From RUG11462 sp045649405 (GTDB taxonomy: Bacteria; Bacillota; Clostridia; Oscillospirales; Acutalibacteraceae), in NCBI GenBank assembly GCA_045649405.1, contig JAZRPW010000027.1, forward strand, positions 10,195 to 74,194: 64,000 nucleotides of DNA, given 5' to 3'. A program made the position numbers and the translations under genes. Below the pieces are notes generated by a model. It saw only the letters and a program-made list of their open reading frames with translations, was not told the origin of the DNA and searched no databases. Positions 33,046-40,607 of the stretch are shown in pieces (positions within the stretch are counted from its first letter, which is position 1; each line of letters starts with the position of its first letter).

Positions 33046-33074
33046 GCATATTTTAATTTAAAAAACAATATACT
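33046..33074 (+). promoter_or_regulatory. Possible sigma-E-type sporulation promoter
   Basis: GCATATT at 33046-33052 fits the sigma-E -35 consensus KMATATT; 14 bp later AATATACT (33067-33074) matches five of the seven fixed positions of CATACANT. A mother-cell promoter is plausible for a SPOCS-domain gene. No convincing sigma-A promoter is seen in this gap. Confidence 0.45.
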
Positions 33075-33111
33075 TTAACAAAAAGACTTTTTGAAAGGCA
33101 GGTTTCTTTTT

Positions 33112-34641
33112 ATGAATTTAGAAACGGTTAAGAAAAACATAATTACAAACAACAAAATTTATGATAAACGCAACGAATATCCGGTTGATATTGAATTTTC
33201 TTTGCCAGACTTTTGCCCTGATATTGAGCGTGTGTTAAAGTGTAGTATTAATTCAAAAATTTCAAATTTGTCGGTTTTGTCTGACACGGCACAGATTGAT
33301 ATTACATCAATAATTTGCGTTTTGTATGTTACAAAAGATGACAAACTTTTTGGTTATGAAATTCCAATTAACATTTCAAAATCAGTTAATGTTGGAATGA
33401 TTGATTTTGAAACAATCAAAAGTTACAATGTCAAAACCGAGTATGTAAACTGTCGAGCAATTAACTCAAGAAAGGTTGATGTGCACGGCTCGATTAGTGT
33501 TTTGTTGAAACTTATTAAATGTGAAGAAAAAAATTACATTTGCGATATTGATGATGAGTCGGTTGTTTTAAAAAAGCAAAATGAGCAAATTTTGCAAACA
33601 ATTGGCTTTGCGCAAAAACAAATTAACATTGCAGATGACATTGTTTTGCCAGAGTCAAAGGGGTCAATTTCAAATATTATTAAAAGCGATGCGACGGTTG
33701 TAATTGAAGAGTGCAAGACAATTGTTAACAAGGCAATTGTTAAAATGACTGTTAATTATGACATTTTGTATTTAAGTTCTGATTTTCGTTATGAAACAAT
33801 TAAGCACAGCGTTACTGCAAGCCAAATTTTAGACATTGAAGGAATTAACGAAAACTCAATTGTCAAAGTTTCAAACAACCTTTGCTTTTTGAATTTAAAG
33901 GCAGTGACCGATGCCGAGGGCGAAATGCGTACCATTAACACCGAAGCAAAAGTCAACATTCAGGTTGTTGCAAGTGACCTTGCAGATGTGTGCATTGCGA
34001 CCGACGGCTACTGCGTCAAATATGAATCTACCCTTGAGCGAGATATAATTTGTTGTGAAAAATTCATAACATCGCTTAACAATAAATTCACCGTGAGTGA
34101 TTGTATTAATGTTTCGGCGCAAATTGGCGAAATCATTGATATGAGAATTATTCCTTTGCATTACAATTTCAAAACGGAAAATGGTGCTACATACATTTGT
34201 GGTGATGTTGCAGTTTGTATCTCGCTTGAGGACGAAAATGGTTGTTGCAAATATTTTGAAAAGGTTGTTACATATCAAGAAAAGTTAGATTTTGATAACA
34301 TTAGTGAAAGTTGCAAATTCAAGGTTGATGTTTTGCCGATTAACTGCCATTACACAATTACAAGTGGCAATGCAGTTGAGTTTAAATGCGAAATGAATTT
34401 AAGCGGAATTGTTGTTAAACCTTTTGAAATTAACGCAATTGTTGCAATGGAAATTTTGGAAGAAAACAAAAAGAGTTTTGAAAATATGCCTTCGCTTGTT
34501 GTTTATTATGCAAATGCTGATGAGAGCATTTGGGATATTGCGTTAAAATACAACACTGCTGCAGACAAAATTAGCGAACTTAACAACATTTCAACCGACC
34601 GGCTAACCAAAGACACAATGCTTCTTATTCCTTGTATGTAA
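33112..34641 (+). CDS. SPOCS (DUF3794) and LysM domain protein, spore-envelope type
   Basis: A 509-residue protein with a SPOCS/DUF3794 N-terminal region (LPDFCPDIERVLKCS near residue 30 is the hallmark), further SPOCS-like beta-rich segments, and a C-terminal LysM peptidoglycan-binding domain (about 460-508, with ADESIWDIALKYNTAADKI and LLIPCM). Related proteins include spore coat/cortex morphogenetic proteins such as SpoVID and SafA-associated factors in Bacilli and Clostridia. The start at 33112 has GAAAGGCAGG upstream. Implies a sporulation-capable ancestry. Confidence 0.88.
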   Translation: MNLETVKKNIITNNKIYDKRNEYPVDIEFSLPDFCPDIERVLKCSINSKISNLSVLSDTAQIDITSIICVLYVTKDDKLFGYEIPINISKSVNVGMIDFETIKSYNVKTEYVNCRAINSRKVDVHGSISVLLKLIKCEEKNYICDIDDESVVLKKQNEQILQTIGFAQKQINIADDIVLPESKGSISNIIKSDATVVIEECKTIVNKAIVKMTVNYDILYLSSDFRYETIKHSVTASQILDIEGINENSIVKVSNNLCFLNLKAVTDAEGEMRTINTEAKVNIQVVASDLADVCIATDGYCVKYESTLERDIICCEKFITSLNNKFTVSDCINVSAQIGEIIDMRIIPLHYNFKTENGATYICGDVAVCISLEDENGCCKYFEKVVTYQEKLDFDNISESCKFKVDVLPINCHYTITSGNAVEFKCEMNLSGIVVKPFEINAIVAMEILEENKKSFENMPSLVVYYANADESIWDIALKYNTAADKISELNNISTDRLTKDTMLLIPCM

Positions 34642-34644
34642 AAC

Positions 34645-34680
34645 AAAAAGATTGGCTTGAAAACAAGCCAATCTTTTTTT
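34645..34680. terminator. Bidirectional rho-independent terminator
   Basis: A 15-bp perfect stem whose core is GATTGGCTTG / CAAGCCAATC (loop AAAA), followed by a T-run, between the convergent SPOCS and rsmE genes. Confidence 0.88.
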
Positions 34681-35401
34681 AATTCATATTATCAGTTAAA
34701 AGCATTATTGAAACGAGCGCTGCAAGTGGCGCTGTTTCTGTTCGCAAAATTCTTTTGCCTAAAGTTGCCACAACTGCGCCGTTTTGTTCGAGTGCTGTTA
34801 CCTCTTCATCAGAAAATCCACCCTCTGGGCCGATGAAAACGCAAACATTTTTTGCTTTTTTATCACAAAAAATTTCTTTAAGTGGTTTGCCGCCACCCTC
34901 ATAAAACAAAATGGTTGTATCAAAACCTTTTGTCATTTGAAGCGCTTGTTTAAAACTGATTTGGTCTTTTACTTCAACCACTTTTCCCCTGCCTGATTGC
35001 TCACAAGCAGAAAGTGCAATTTTTTTGTATCTTTCAGTTTTTTTCAAAGCTTTTTTCTCATCTGGTCGAGAAACACAACGACTTGAAAGCACAGGCACGA
35101 TTTCACTTACACCAAGTTCAACTGCCTTTTGAATTACAAGTTCTAATTTGTCGCCCTTTGGCACACATTGAAAAAGGGTTACTGCCACATCTGGCTCACT
35201 GTAATTCATATTGCAGTCAATTACCTTTGCAGTGACTTCATCTTTTTCAACAGTTACTAACTCGCAAGAGTAGTTTCTGCCTTCGTGACAAATTGTAATA
35301 TTCTCGCCGACACGCATTCTCAAAGCGCCCGAAATGTGTCTTGCGTTTTCTGGTGACAAAGCAACAATGTCGCCCTCTACCTTTTCAAAAAAATGTGGCA
35401 T
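34679..35401 (-). CDS. rsmE: 16S rRNA m3U1498 methyltransferase RsmE
   Basis: A 240-residue SPOUT methyltransferase acting on U1498 of 16S rRNA. The PUA-like N-terminus (MPHFFEK...ARHISGALRMRVGE), the conserved KAVELGVSEIVPV and the knotted SAM site IGPEGGFS...LGKRILRTETAPL are all present at normal length. It is the third gene of the rsmA-unknown-rsmE cluster, 9 nt after its neighbour. AGGAG precedes the ATG. Confidence 0.96.
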   Translation of the reverse strand: MPHFFEKVEGDIVALSPENARHISGALRMRVGENITICHEGRNYSCELVTVEKDEVTAKVIDCNMNYSEPDVAVTLFQCVPKGDKLELVIQKAVELGVSEIVPVLSSRCVSRPDEKKALKKTERYKKIALSACEQSGRGKVVEVKDQISFKQALQMTKGFDTTILFYEGGGKPLKEIFCDKKAKNVCVFIGPEGGFSDEEVTALEQNGAVVATLGKRILRTETAPLAALVSIMLLTDNMN

Positions 35402-35410
35402 TTTTATCTC

Positions 35411-36364
35411 CTAATTTACCTTGATTTTATAAGTCGCATTTTTAATTTCATCAATTTTAAAACTTTCAAATTTGTTGTACAAAGCGTCATCAAATTCAAT
35501 GCCAACTTCAGCATAATTTGTATTTTGAATGTTGAATGTGGTTGTAATTTTTTTATCGCCACGCTCTGTATTTTCAGCAAAATAAGTTTTGATTAAATCT
35601 TTTTGCTCTTTTGATTTTGCAAACTGTGTTTTAACGAATGTTTGCTTTTCATATTCTTTTTTGTTAATGCCTTCTTGAAGATTTAATGAGGTTTTAACAC
35701 CATTAAATTCAGTTTCACTTTCAACAACAACCGAAAGCGAGTAAAAATTAAGTCTAAAACTTTCACTCTCAACATAAACCTTTTCAATTGTTTGAGTTAA
35801 ATCATTAACTTTGTTGTGATATCTAAAAGAAAAGCGTTGTGGTTTTTTAATTGTAAAAACTTCTTCGGTGTCATACTCAAAAATGCAAACATCAAAACCC
35901 AATGTGCCAACAATTGTTTGCATATTTTCATCATAATAATTGCCATTCGCATCTTTTTGGCGCTCAACTTCATAAGTGCGCACAACAACAAATGTGTTGC
36001 CAATGTTAAACGTGTCAATTTTATCCTTGGCTAAATCGAGTTTTGAAACTTGAGTTAACTCATAAATTCTTCTATAAGAATCTTTAAAATCTTTATCTAC
36101 AGCTTGTTTTTCATCCACTTCAAAATCAGAATTGAACATCACAAAATCATTCAAAGCCTTTGGTTTTTTCTCGCCAATTTTGTGGGCAGAAGATACAACC
36201 GACTCAAAGTTTGTTCTAACATTCTCTGGCAAATGAGTGAATGTCCAAATTACAACAAACAACAAAAAGGCAACTGCAATATAAAATCTGATGGTTGAAA
36301 AAATCTTGTGGCGTTTTGACTTATAGCCGATTTCAACATCATTATAATCCATATATTCTGCCAT
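35411..36364 (-). CDS. Bitopic membrane protein, unknown function
   Basis: A 317-residue protein with a short cytoplasmic N-terminus (about 1-24), one transmembrane helix (about 26-46) and a large extracytoplasmic part rich in charged and aromatic residues with a mixed alpha/beta pattern. No domain is recognised. It sits between the two rRNA methyltransferase genes rsmA and rsmE with gaps of 5 and 9 nt, so it is an operon member, but a link to rRNA methylation is not supported by the sequence. AAGGAG lies 9 nt before the ATG. Confidence 0.72.
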   Translation of the reverse strand: MAEYMDYNDVEIGYKSKRHKIFSTIRFYIAVAFLLFVVIWTFTHLPENVRTNFESVVSSAHKIGEKKPKALNDFVMFNSDFEVDEKQAVDKDFKDSYRRIYELTQVSKLDLAKDKIDTFNIGNTFVVVRTYEVERQKDANGNYYDENMQTIVGTLGFDVCIFEYDTEEVFTIKKPQRFSFRYHNKVNDLTQTIEKVYVESESFRLNFYSLSVVVESETEFNGVKTSLNLQEGINKKEYEKQTFVKTQFAKSKEQKDLIKTYFAENTERGDKKITTTFNIQNTNYAEVGIEFDDALYNKFESFKIDEIKNATYKIKVN

Positions 36365-36369
36365 TTATT

Positions 36370-37224
36370 TTACTCCTTGTAAATAAAATCAGCAAGGTTT
36401 GCGAAGTCTTGCATTGTAAGTTCTTCGGCACGAGCAGTTGGTTTAAGCCCTGCATTTTCAAGTGCAGCCGCTACCGTTTCTTTGCTAACTCCTAAATTTG
36501 AAGAAAGTGAGTTTGTGAGCGTTTTTCTGCGTTGGTTGAAACCTGCTCTAATAATTTTGAACATTGCTTTTTTATTTTTAACATCAACGCTTTCACGCTT
36601 GGTTAAATCAAGTTTAATTACCGCTGAATCAACCTTTGGTGCCGGGAAGAATGAGCCAGCAGAAACATCAAAAAGTTTTTTGGCTTTTGCGTAAAAACTA
36701 ACTGCCGCAGTAACTGCACCACATTGTCTTGTGCCGACTGTTGCGCAAAGGCGTACTGCCGCTTCTTTTTGCACCATTACAGTAATTGCTTCAATTGGCA
36801 ATTCACTTTCTAAAAGATTCATTATAATTGGAGATGTAATGTAGTAAGGCAAATTTGCACAAACAACAACCTTCATATCAGGAAATTCAGTTTTGATTAA
36901 ATTGTGCAGGTCAATTTTCATACAGTCGCCAAAATAAACCTTAACATTATCGAACTCTTTTAAAGTTACATCCAAAACAGGTTTTAAGCGCTCATCAATT
37001 TCAATAGCGACAACCTTTTTTGCAACTTTGCAAAGTTCAGTTGTAAGCACACCCATACCAGGGCCAATTTCAATAACACCAATGTTTTCGCAACCAGACT
37101 CTTTTGCCATTTGTGGACAAACACTTGGGTTAACAAGAAAGTTTTGACCAAGGCCTTTTGAAAATGTAAAACCAAAACTTGAAAGAAGGTCTTTAATAAA
37201 TTTTATATTTGTCAAATTATCCAT
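36370..37224 (-). CDS. rsmA: 16S rRNA dimethyladenosine transferase RsmA (KsgA)
   Basis: A 284-residue Rossmann-fold methyltransferase that dimethylates A1518 and A1519 of 16S rRNA. Motifs GLGQNFL, IEIGPGMGVLT (SAM site), and NLPYYI (the catalytic NLPY) are intact; KTLTNSL marks the C-terminal helical domain. TTGGAG precedes the ATG. First gene of a three-gene minus-strand operon. Confidence 0.96.
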   Translation of the reverse strand: MDNLTNIKFIKDLLSSFGFTFSKGLGQNFLVNPSVCPQMAKESGCENIGVIEIGPGMGVLTTELCKVAKKVVAIEIDERLKPVLDVTLKEFDNVKVYFGDCMKIDLHNLIKTEFPDMKVVVCANLPYYITSPIIMNLLESELPIEAITVMVQKEAAVRLCATVGTRQCGAVTAAVSFYAKAKKLFDVSAGSFFPAPKVDSAVIKLDLTKRESVDVKNKKAMFKIIRAGFNQRRKTLTNSLSSNLGVSKETVAAALENAGLKPTARAEELTMQDFANLADFIYKE

Positions 37225-37291
37225 AAATTATCTCCAAAAAATATTTATATAAGAATTTTATCATATTTTCAAAAAAAAATAAAGCGAAATG

Positions 37292-37320
37292 TTGAATTTT
37301 GATAAAATATATTGTAAAAT
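37292..37320 (+). promoter_or_regulatory. Promoter of the dCMP deaminase gene
   Basis: TTGAAT, a 17-bp spacer and TAAAAT, 33 bp before the start codon. Confidence 0.65.
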
Positions 37321-37353
37321 AGAAATAGAAAAATGAAAATGGAGGAAAAAACT

Positions 37354-37830
37354 ATGGGTTCAAGAACTGATAAGCACAATTATTATCTTGACATTGCACA
37401 AACTGTTGCAGAAAGGGGTACCTGTCTTCGCAGAAATTATGGTGCAATTATAGTTAAAAACGACCAAATTGTTTCAACCGGTTACACCGGTGCGCCAAGG
37501 GGCAGAAAAAATTGTATTGACACAGGGGTTTGCACAAGACAAGAATTAAACATTCCATCAGGCGAACGTTATGAATTGTGTCGCTCTGTTCACGCAGAAG
37601 CTAACTGTATTATTGCCGCTTCAAGAGAAAATATGATTGGCAGCACACTTTACCTTGTTGGTGTTGATTATCAAACAAAAGAGTTGGTAAAAGACGCAAC
37701 AAGTTGCGCAATGTGCAGACGTCTTATTATTAACGCAGGCATTGACAATGTTATTGCAAGAACTGGGGACGACGGCGAATACACCGAAACAATCGTTAGA
37801 GACTGGGTTTTCCACGACGATACATATTAA
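37354..37830 (+). CDS. Deoxycytidylate deaminase family protein
   Basis: A 158-residue zinc-dependent deaminase of the dCMP deaminase/ComEB type, converting dCMP to dUMP for dTTP synthesis. The zinc site is HAEANCI (His and catalytic Glu) with CAMCRR (two Cys), preceded by GYTGAPRG; an additional Cys/His set (CIDTGVCTRQ) is typical. The start at 37354 has GGAGG 8 nt upstream; the frame begins seven codons earlier inside the leader. Confidence 0.93.
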   Translation: MGSRTDKHNYYLDIAQTVAERGTCLRRNYGAIIVKNDQIVSTGYTGAPRGRKNCIDTGVCTRQELNIPSGERYELCRSVHAEANCIIAASRENMIGSTLYLVGVDYQTKELVKDATSCAMCRRLIINAGIDNVIARTGDDGEYTETIVRDWVFHDDTY

Positions 37831-37847
37831 TTTTAAATTTGAAATTA

Positions 37848-37877
37848 AAAAAGGTTGGCAGTTTTGCCAACCTTTTT
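37848..37877. terminator. Bidirectional rho-independent terminator
   Basis: A 13-bp perfect stem with core GGTTGGCA / TGCCAACC (loop GTTT) flanked by A5 and T5, between the convergent dCMP deaminase and BspA-like genes. Confidence 0.88.
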
Positions 37878-37885
37878 TTGTTTTG

Positions 37886-40156
37886 TTATTTTACTTTAAC
37901 TTTTTGTGTTTTGCTCCAAGCAGTAAATGCTTTTTTCTTGCCATTTTTACCCATAACTCTTGTTTGTACTTGGTAAGTACCTTTTTTGAGTTTTTTGATT
38001 GCTTTTGTAGCATTTTTCTTAACGTTAAATGTTTTTGTAATCCATTTACCTTTAAGTTTATATCTTACTTGGAATCCAGTTGCACCTGCAACTTTTGTGT
38101 ATTTAACTTTGAATTGACTTGTGCCAGCAGTTACTTTGAATGTTGAAGTTTTTAAAACTAATTTTGCAACTTTTTTACCTTTTGCAACTACAACACCACA
38201 AGCAGCGCAAACCTTGTTGCCAGTATGACCAGCTGCAAAATATGTTGATTTCACAACACCAACAACATTAGGTGTATGGCCCAATGCAGGAATTTCATTT
38301 GTATAATAATGTCCACAAGCACATGAATTCAATTGTATGCCTGCTTGGCTACATGTTGCTGTTTGTGTAATTGAGCTAGAATATGAATGCACATGGTTGT
38401 AATTGATGTAAGCTGTTGTAATAAAACTATTACCATCATAAATATCAATTCTATCCCACAAAACATCGTTTCCATCATAATACACATATGTAATCCATCT
38501 ACAACCAGCAAAAGCTGAATAGCCAATTTTTACAACGCTTTTTGGAATGGTAATGCTTGTTAAGTTTTCGCAGTTGTAAAAAGCATAAGAACTAATTGTT
38601 TCCACACCATTTGGAATCATATAAATACTTCTTTCGTTTTTACAAGGGTAAAGAATAAGTGTCTTTTGTTCTTTGTCAAACAACACACCATCAACTGTAC
38701 AATATTTTTGGTTTTTGCTATTAACTGTAATAGTAGTTAATGAAAAATTGCAGTTAGAAAAAGCTGCTTCGCCAATGGTTGTTACGGTGCTTGGAATTGT
38801 AATAGAACTAATTGATTCGAAACCATAAAATACATAATCATTAATCTTTGTTATACCTTCTGGTATTACTAAATCCCCTGTTATTGCAACACCATTTAAA
38901 TACAAATTATCAGCATAACACATAGGGTTTGCATAAGAACCTTGAAAATCAATTTCAAACCATGCTTTAAGGTCTTTAATATTTACAGTTGTTAAATCAT
39001 CACAATCTTCAAAAGCATAACTACTAATACTTGTTACACTACTTGGAATTGTAACTTTTTCTATGTTATACAACGAATAAATCATTGATGATGTAATGGT
39101 TTTTGAACCATCTGCAACAATTAACTCTTTAACTGGAGAACTACTAAACACATAATCACCAATATATGTTGCGCTGTCAGACATTGTTACTGTTGTTAAT
39201 GAGTCACAACTATAAAACGCCTCATAACCAATGCTTGTTACACTGCTTGGGATTGTTACACTTACCAATGAGTCACAATCATCAAACGCATAATCACCGA
39301 TATATGTTACACTATTTGGGATTGTTACGCTTGAAATATTTGTATTTCTAAAAGCATAATCATTAATCTTTGTTATACCTTCTGGAATTACTAAATCCCC
39401 TGTTATTGAAGCACCATTTAAATACAAATTATCAGCATAACACATAGGGTTTGCATAAGAACCTTGAAAATCAATTTCACACCATGCTTTAAGGTCTTTA
39501 ATATTTACAGTTGTTAAATCATAACATTCTTCAAACGCATAACTACTAATACTTGTTACACTGCTTGGAATTGTAACTTTTTCTATGTTATACAACGATT
39601 CAAGCATTGCGTATGTAATGGTTTTTGAACCATCTGCAACAATCAACTCTTTAACTGGAGAACTACTAAACACATCTTCACCAATATATGTTGCACTATC
39701 AGACATTGTTACTGTTGTTAATGAATCACAACTATAAAATGCATAATCATCGATATATGTCACACTATTTGGGATTGTTACACTTACCAACGAGTCACAA
39801 TCTTCAAACGCATCTTCACCAATGCTTGTTACAGTATTTGGGATTGTTACGCTTGTTAATGAGTCACAACTATAAAATGCCTCCTCATCAATGCTTGTTA
39901 CTGGATAGCCATCGAGAGTTGAAGGTATTGTTACATCGCCACTAATAGAACTATCACAGTCACAAATTACTGCTTGGCCATCTGAAATGTAATACGTAAA
40001 ATAACTGTAAGTATGATAGTAATCATCATAATAATAGTCATCATCATCGTAATAATAATCATCGTCGTAATAATATGCACTTGCACTAACATTTACAAAT
40101 GCCATTGCACATACAATTAAAATCAAACTTAAAATAATAGATATTGCTTTTTTCAT
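37886..40156 (-). CDS. Large secreted BspA-like leucine-rich-repeat surface protein
   Basis: A 756-residue exported protein: signal peptide (about 1-26), an unusual Tyr/Asp-only stretch (about 27-50), then BspA/LRR_5 repeats with units like VTSIGEDAFEDCDSLVSVTIP (about 70-590), a Cys-x2-Cys knuckle region (about 595-660), and the Lys-rich C-terminal module (about 665-756) shared with the genes at 12108 and 26171. The repeat region contains a direct internal duplication of 174 residues. AAAGGAG precedes the ATG at 40156. BspA-like repeats mediate adhesion in other bacteria; that role here is inferred. Confidence 0.9.
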   Translation of the reverse strand: MKKAISIILSLILIVCAMAFVNVSASAYYYDDDYYYDDDDYYYDDYYHTYSYFTYYISDGQAVICDCDSSISGDVTIPSTLDGYPVTSIDEEAFYSCDSLTSVTIPNTVTSIGEDAFEDCDSLVSVTIPNSVTYIDDYAFYSCDSLTTVTMSDSATYIGEDVFSSSPVKELIVADGSKTITYAMLESLYNIEKVTIPSSVTSISSYAFEECYDLTTVNIKDLKAWCEIDFQGSYANPMCYADNLYLNGASITGDLVIPEGITKINDYAFRNTNISSVTIPNSVTYIGDYAFDDCDSLVSVTIPSSVTSIGYEAFYSCDSLTTVTMSDSATYIGDYVFSSSPVKELIVADGSKTITSSMIYSLYNIEKVTIPSSVTSISSYAFEDCDDLTTVNIKDLKAWFEIDFQGSYANPMCYADNLYLNGVAITGDLVIPEGITKINDYVFYGFESISSITIPSTVTTIGEAAFSNCNFSLTTITVNSKNQKYCTVDGVLFDKEQKTLILYPCKNERSIYMIPNGVETISSYAFYNCENLTSITIPKSVVKIGYSAFAGCRWITYVYYDGNDVLWDRIDIYDGNSFITTAYINYNHVHSYSSSITQTATCSQAGIQLNSCACGHYYTNEIPALGHTPNVVGVVKSTYFAAGHTGNKVCAACGVVVAKGKKVAKLVLKTSTFKVTAGTSQFKVKYTKVAGATGFQVRYKLKGKWITKTFNVKKNATKAIKKLKKGTYQVQTRVMGKNGKKKAFTAWSKTQKVKVK
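38841..39884. repeat. 522-bp tandem duplication inside the BspA-like gene
   Basis: Two adjacent copies (about 38841-39362 and 39363-39884) align with a constant 522-bp offset and high identity, encoding blocks that both contain SSPVKELIVADGSKTI and ANPMCYADNLYLNG. The unit is a multiple of three, so it preserves the frame. Confidence 0.85.
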
Positions 40157-40186
40157 GAATTTAAACTCCTTTTGGTGTTTTTTGTC

Positions 40187-40215
40187 ATTATACCACCATT
40201 TGTAAATTTTTTCAA
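40187..40215 (-). promoter_or_regulatory. Promoter of the 37886-40156 surface-protein gene
   Basis: On the minus strand TTGAAA, a 17-bp spacer and TATAAT with extended -10 (TGGTATAAT), 30 bp before the start codon. Confidence 0.8.
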
Positions 40216-40232
40216 GTACAGAATTTAAAAAC

Positions 40233-40260
40233 AAAAGCACACCCAAATGAGTGTGCTTTT
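40233..40260 (-). terminator. Rho-independent terminator of the OPT operon
   Basis: A 10-bp stem (AAAAGCACAC / GTGTGCTTTT) with an 8-nt loop, right after the PqqD-like gene on the minus strand. Confidence 0.8.
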
Positions 40261-40265
40261 TAATT

Positions 40266-40607
40266 TTATTTTTTCCAGGTTATAAAGTGATAACTTTCAA
40301 GAATTTGAAAAAACTGTGAAAGACGTTCATACAAAGGATTTGCCTTTTCGCCAAAATGCTCTTTCACCTTTTGACCGATTTCAACAATATTCATTTCGCC
40401 ATCAATGAGTGGCCAAACAAAACTGCCGTTTTCATCAAGATGAATGTAAGTTATTTTTGGCTTTTTCAAAATAAGTTGAAACAACCTGTTGTAAATGCCT
40501 TTGTTTTCAATTTCTAAAGTTACAATTCCGTTCTCATCGGCTGACCAGCCGATTTTTTCACTTTTTACTGGGATTTTTTCTAAAAAGTTTTGCTCTTTAT
40601 TCTTCAT
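40266..40607 (-). CDS. PqqD-like (RiPP recognition element-like) protein
   Basis: A 113-residue protein whose second half (YIHLDENGSFVWPLIDGEMNIVEIGQKVKEHFGE) matches the PqqD winged-helix peptide-binding fold. PqqD proteins normally present precursor peptides to maturation enzymes, but no radical SAM enzyme, precursor or other RiPP gene is here. It overlaps the end of the OPT oligopeptide transporter gene by 11 nt, so it is translationally coupled to a peptide importer and may bind peptides in that context (inference). Confidence 0.8.
   Translation of the reverse strand: MKNKEQNFLEKIPVKSEKIGWSADENGIVTLEIENKGIYNRLFQLILKKPKITYIHLDENGSFVWPLIDGEMNIVEIGQKVKEHFGEKANPLYERLSQFFQILESYHFITWKK

Noticed and set aside
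38841..39884. Possible assembly duplication in the BspA-like gene
   Set aside because: The two copies differ at scattered positions, which fits a real tandem duplication followed by divergence rather than a collapsed or doubled assembly.
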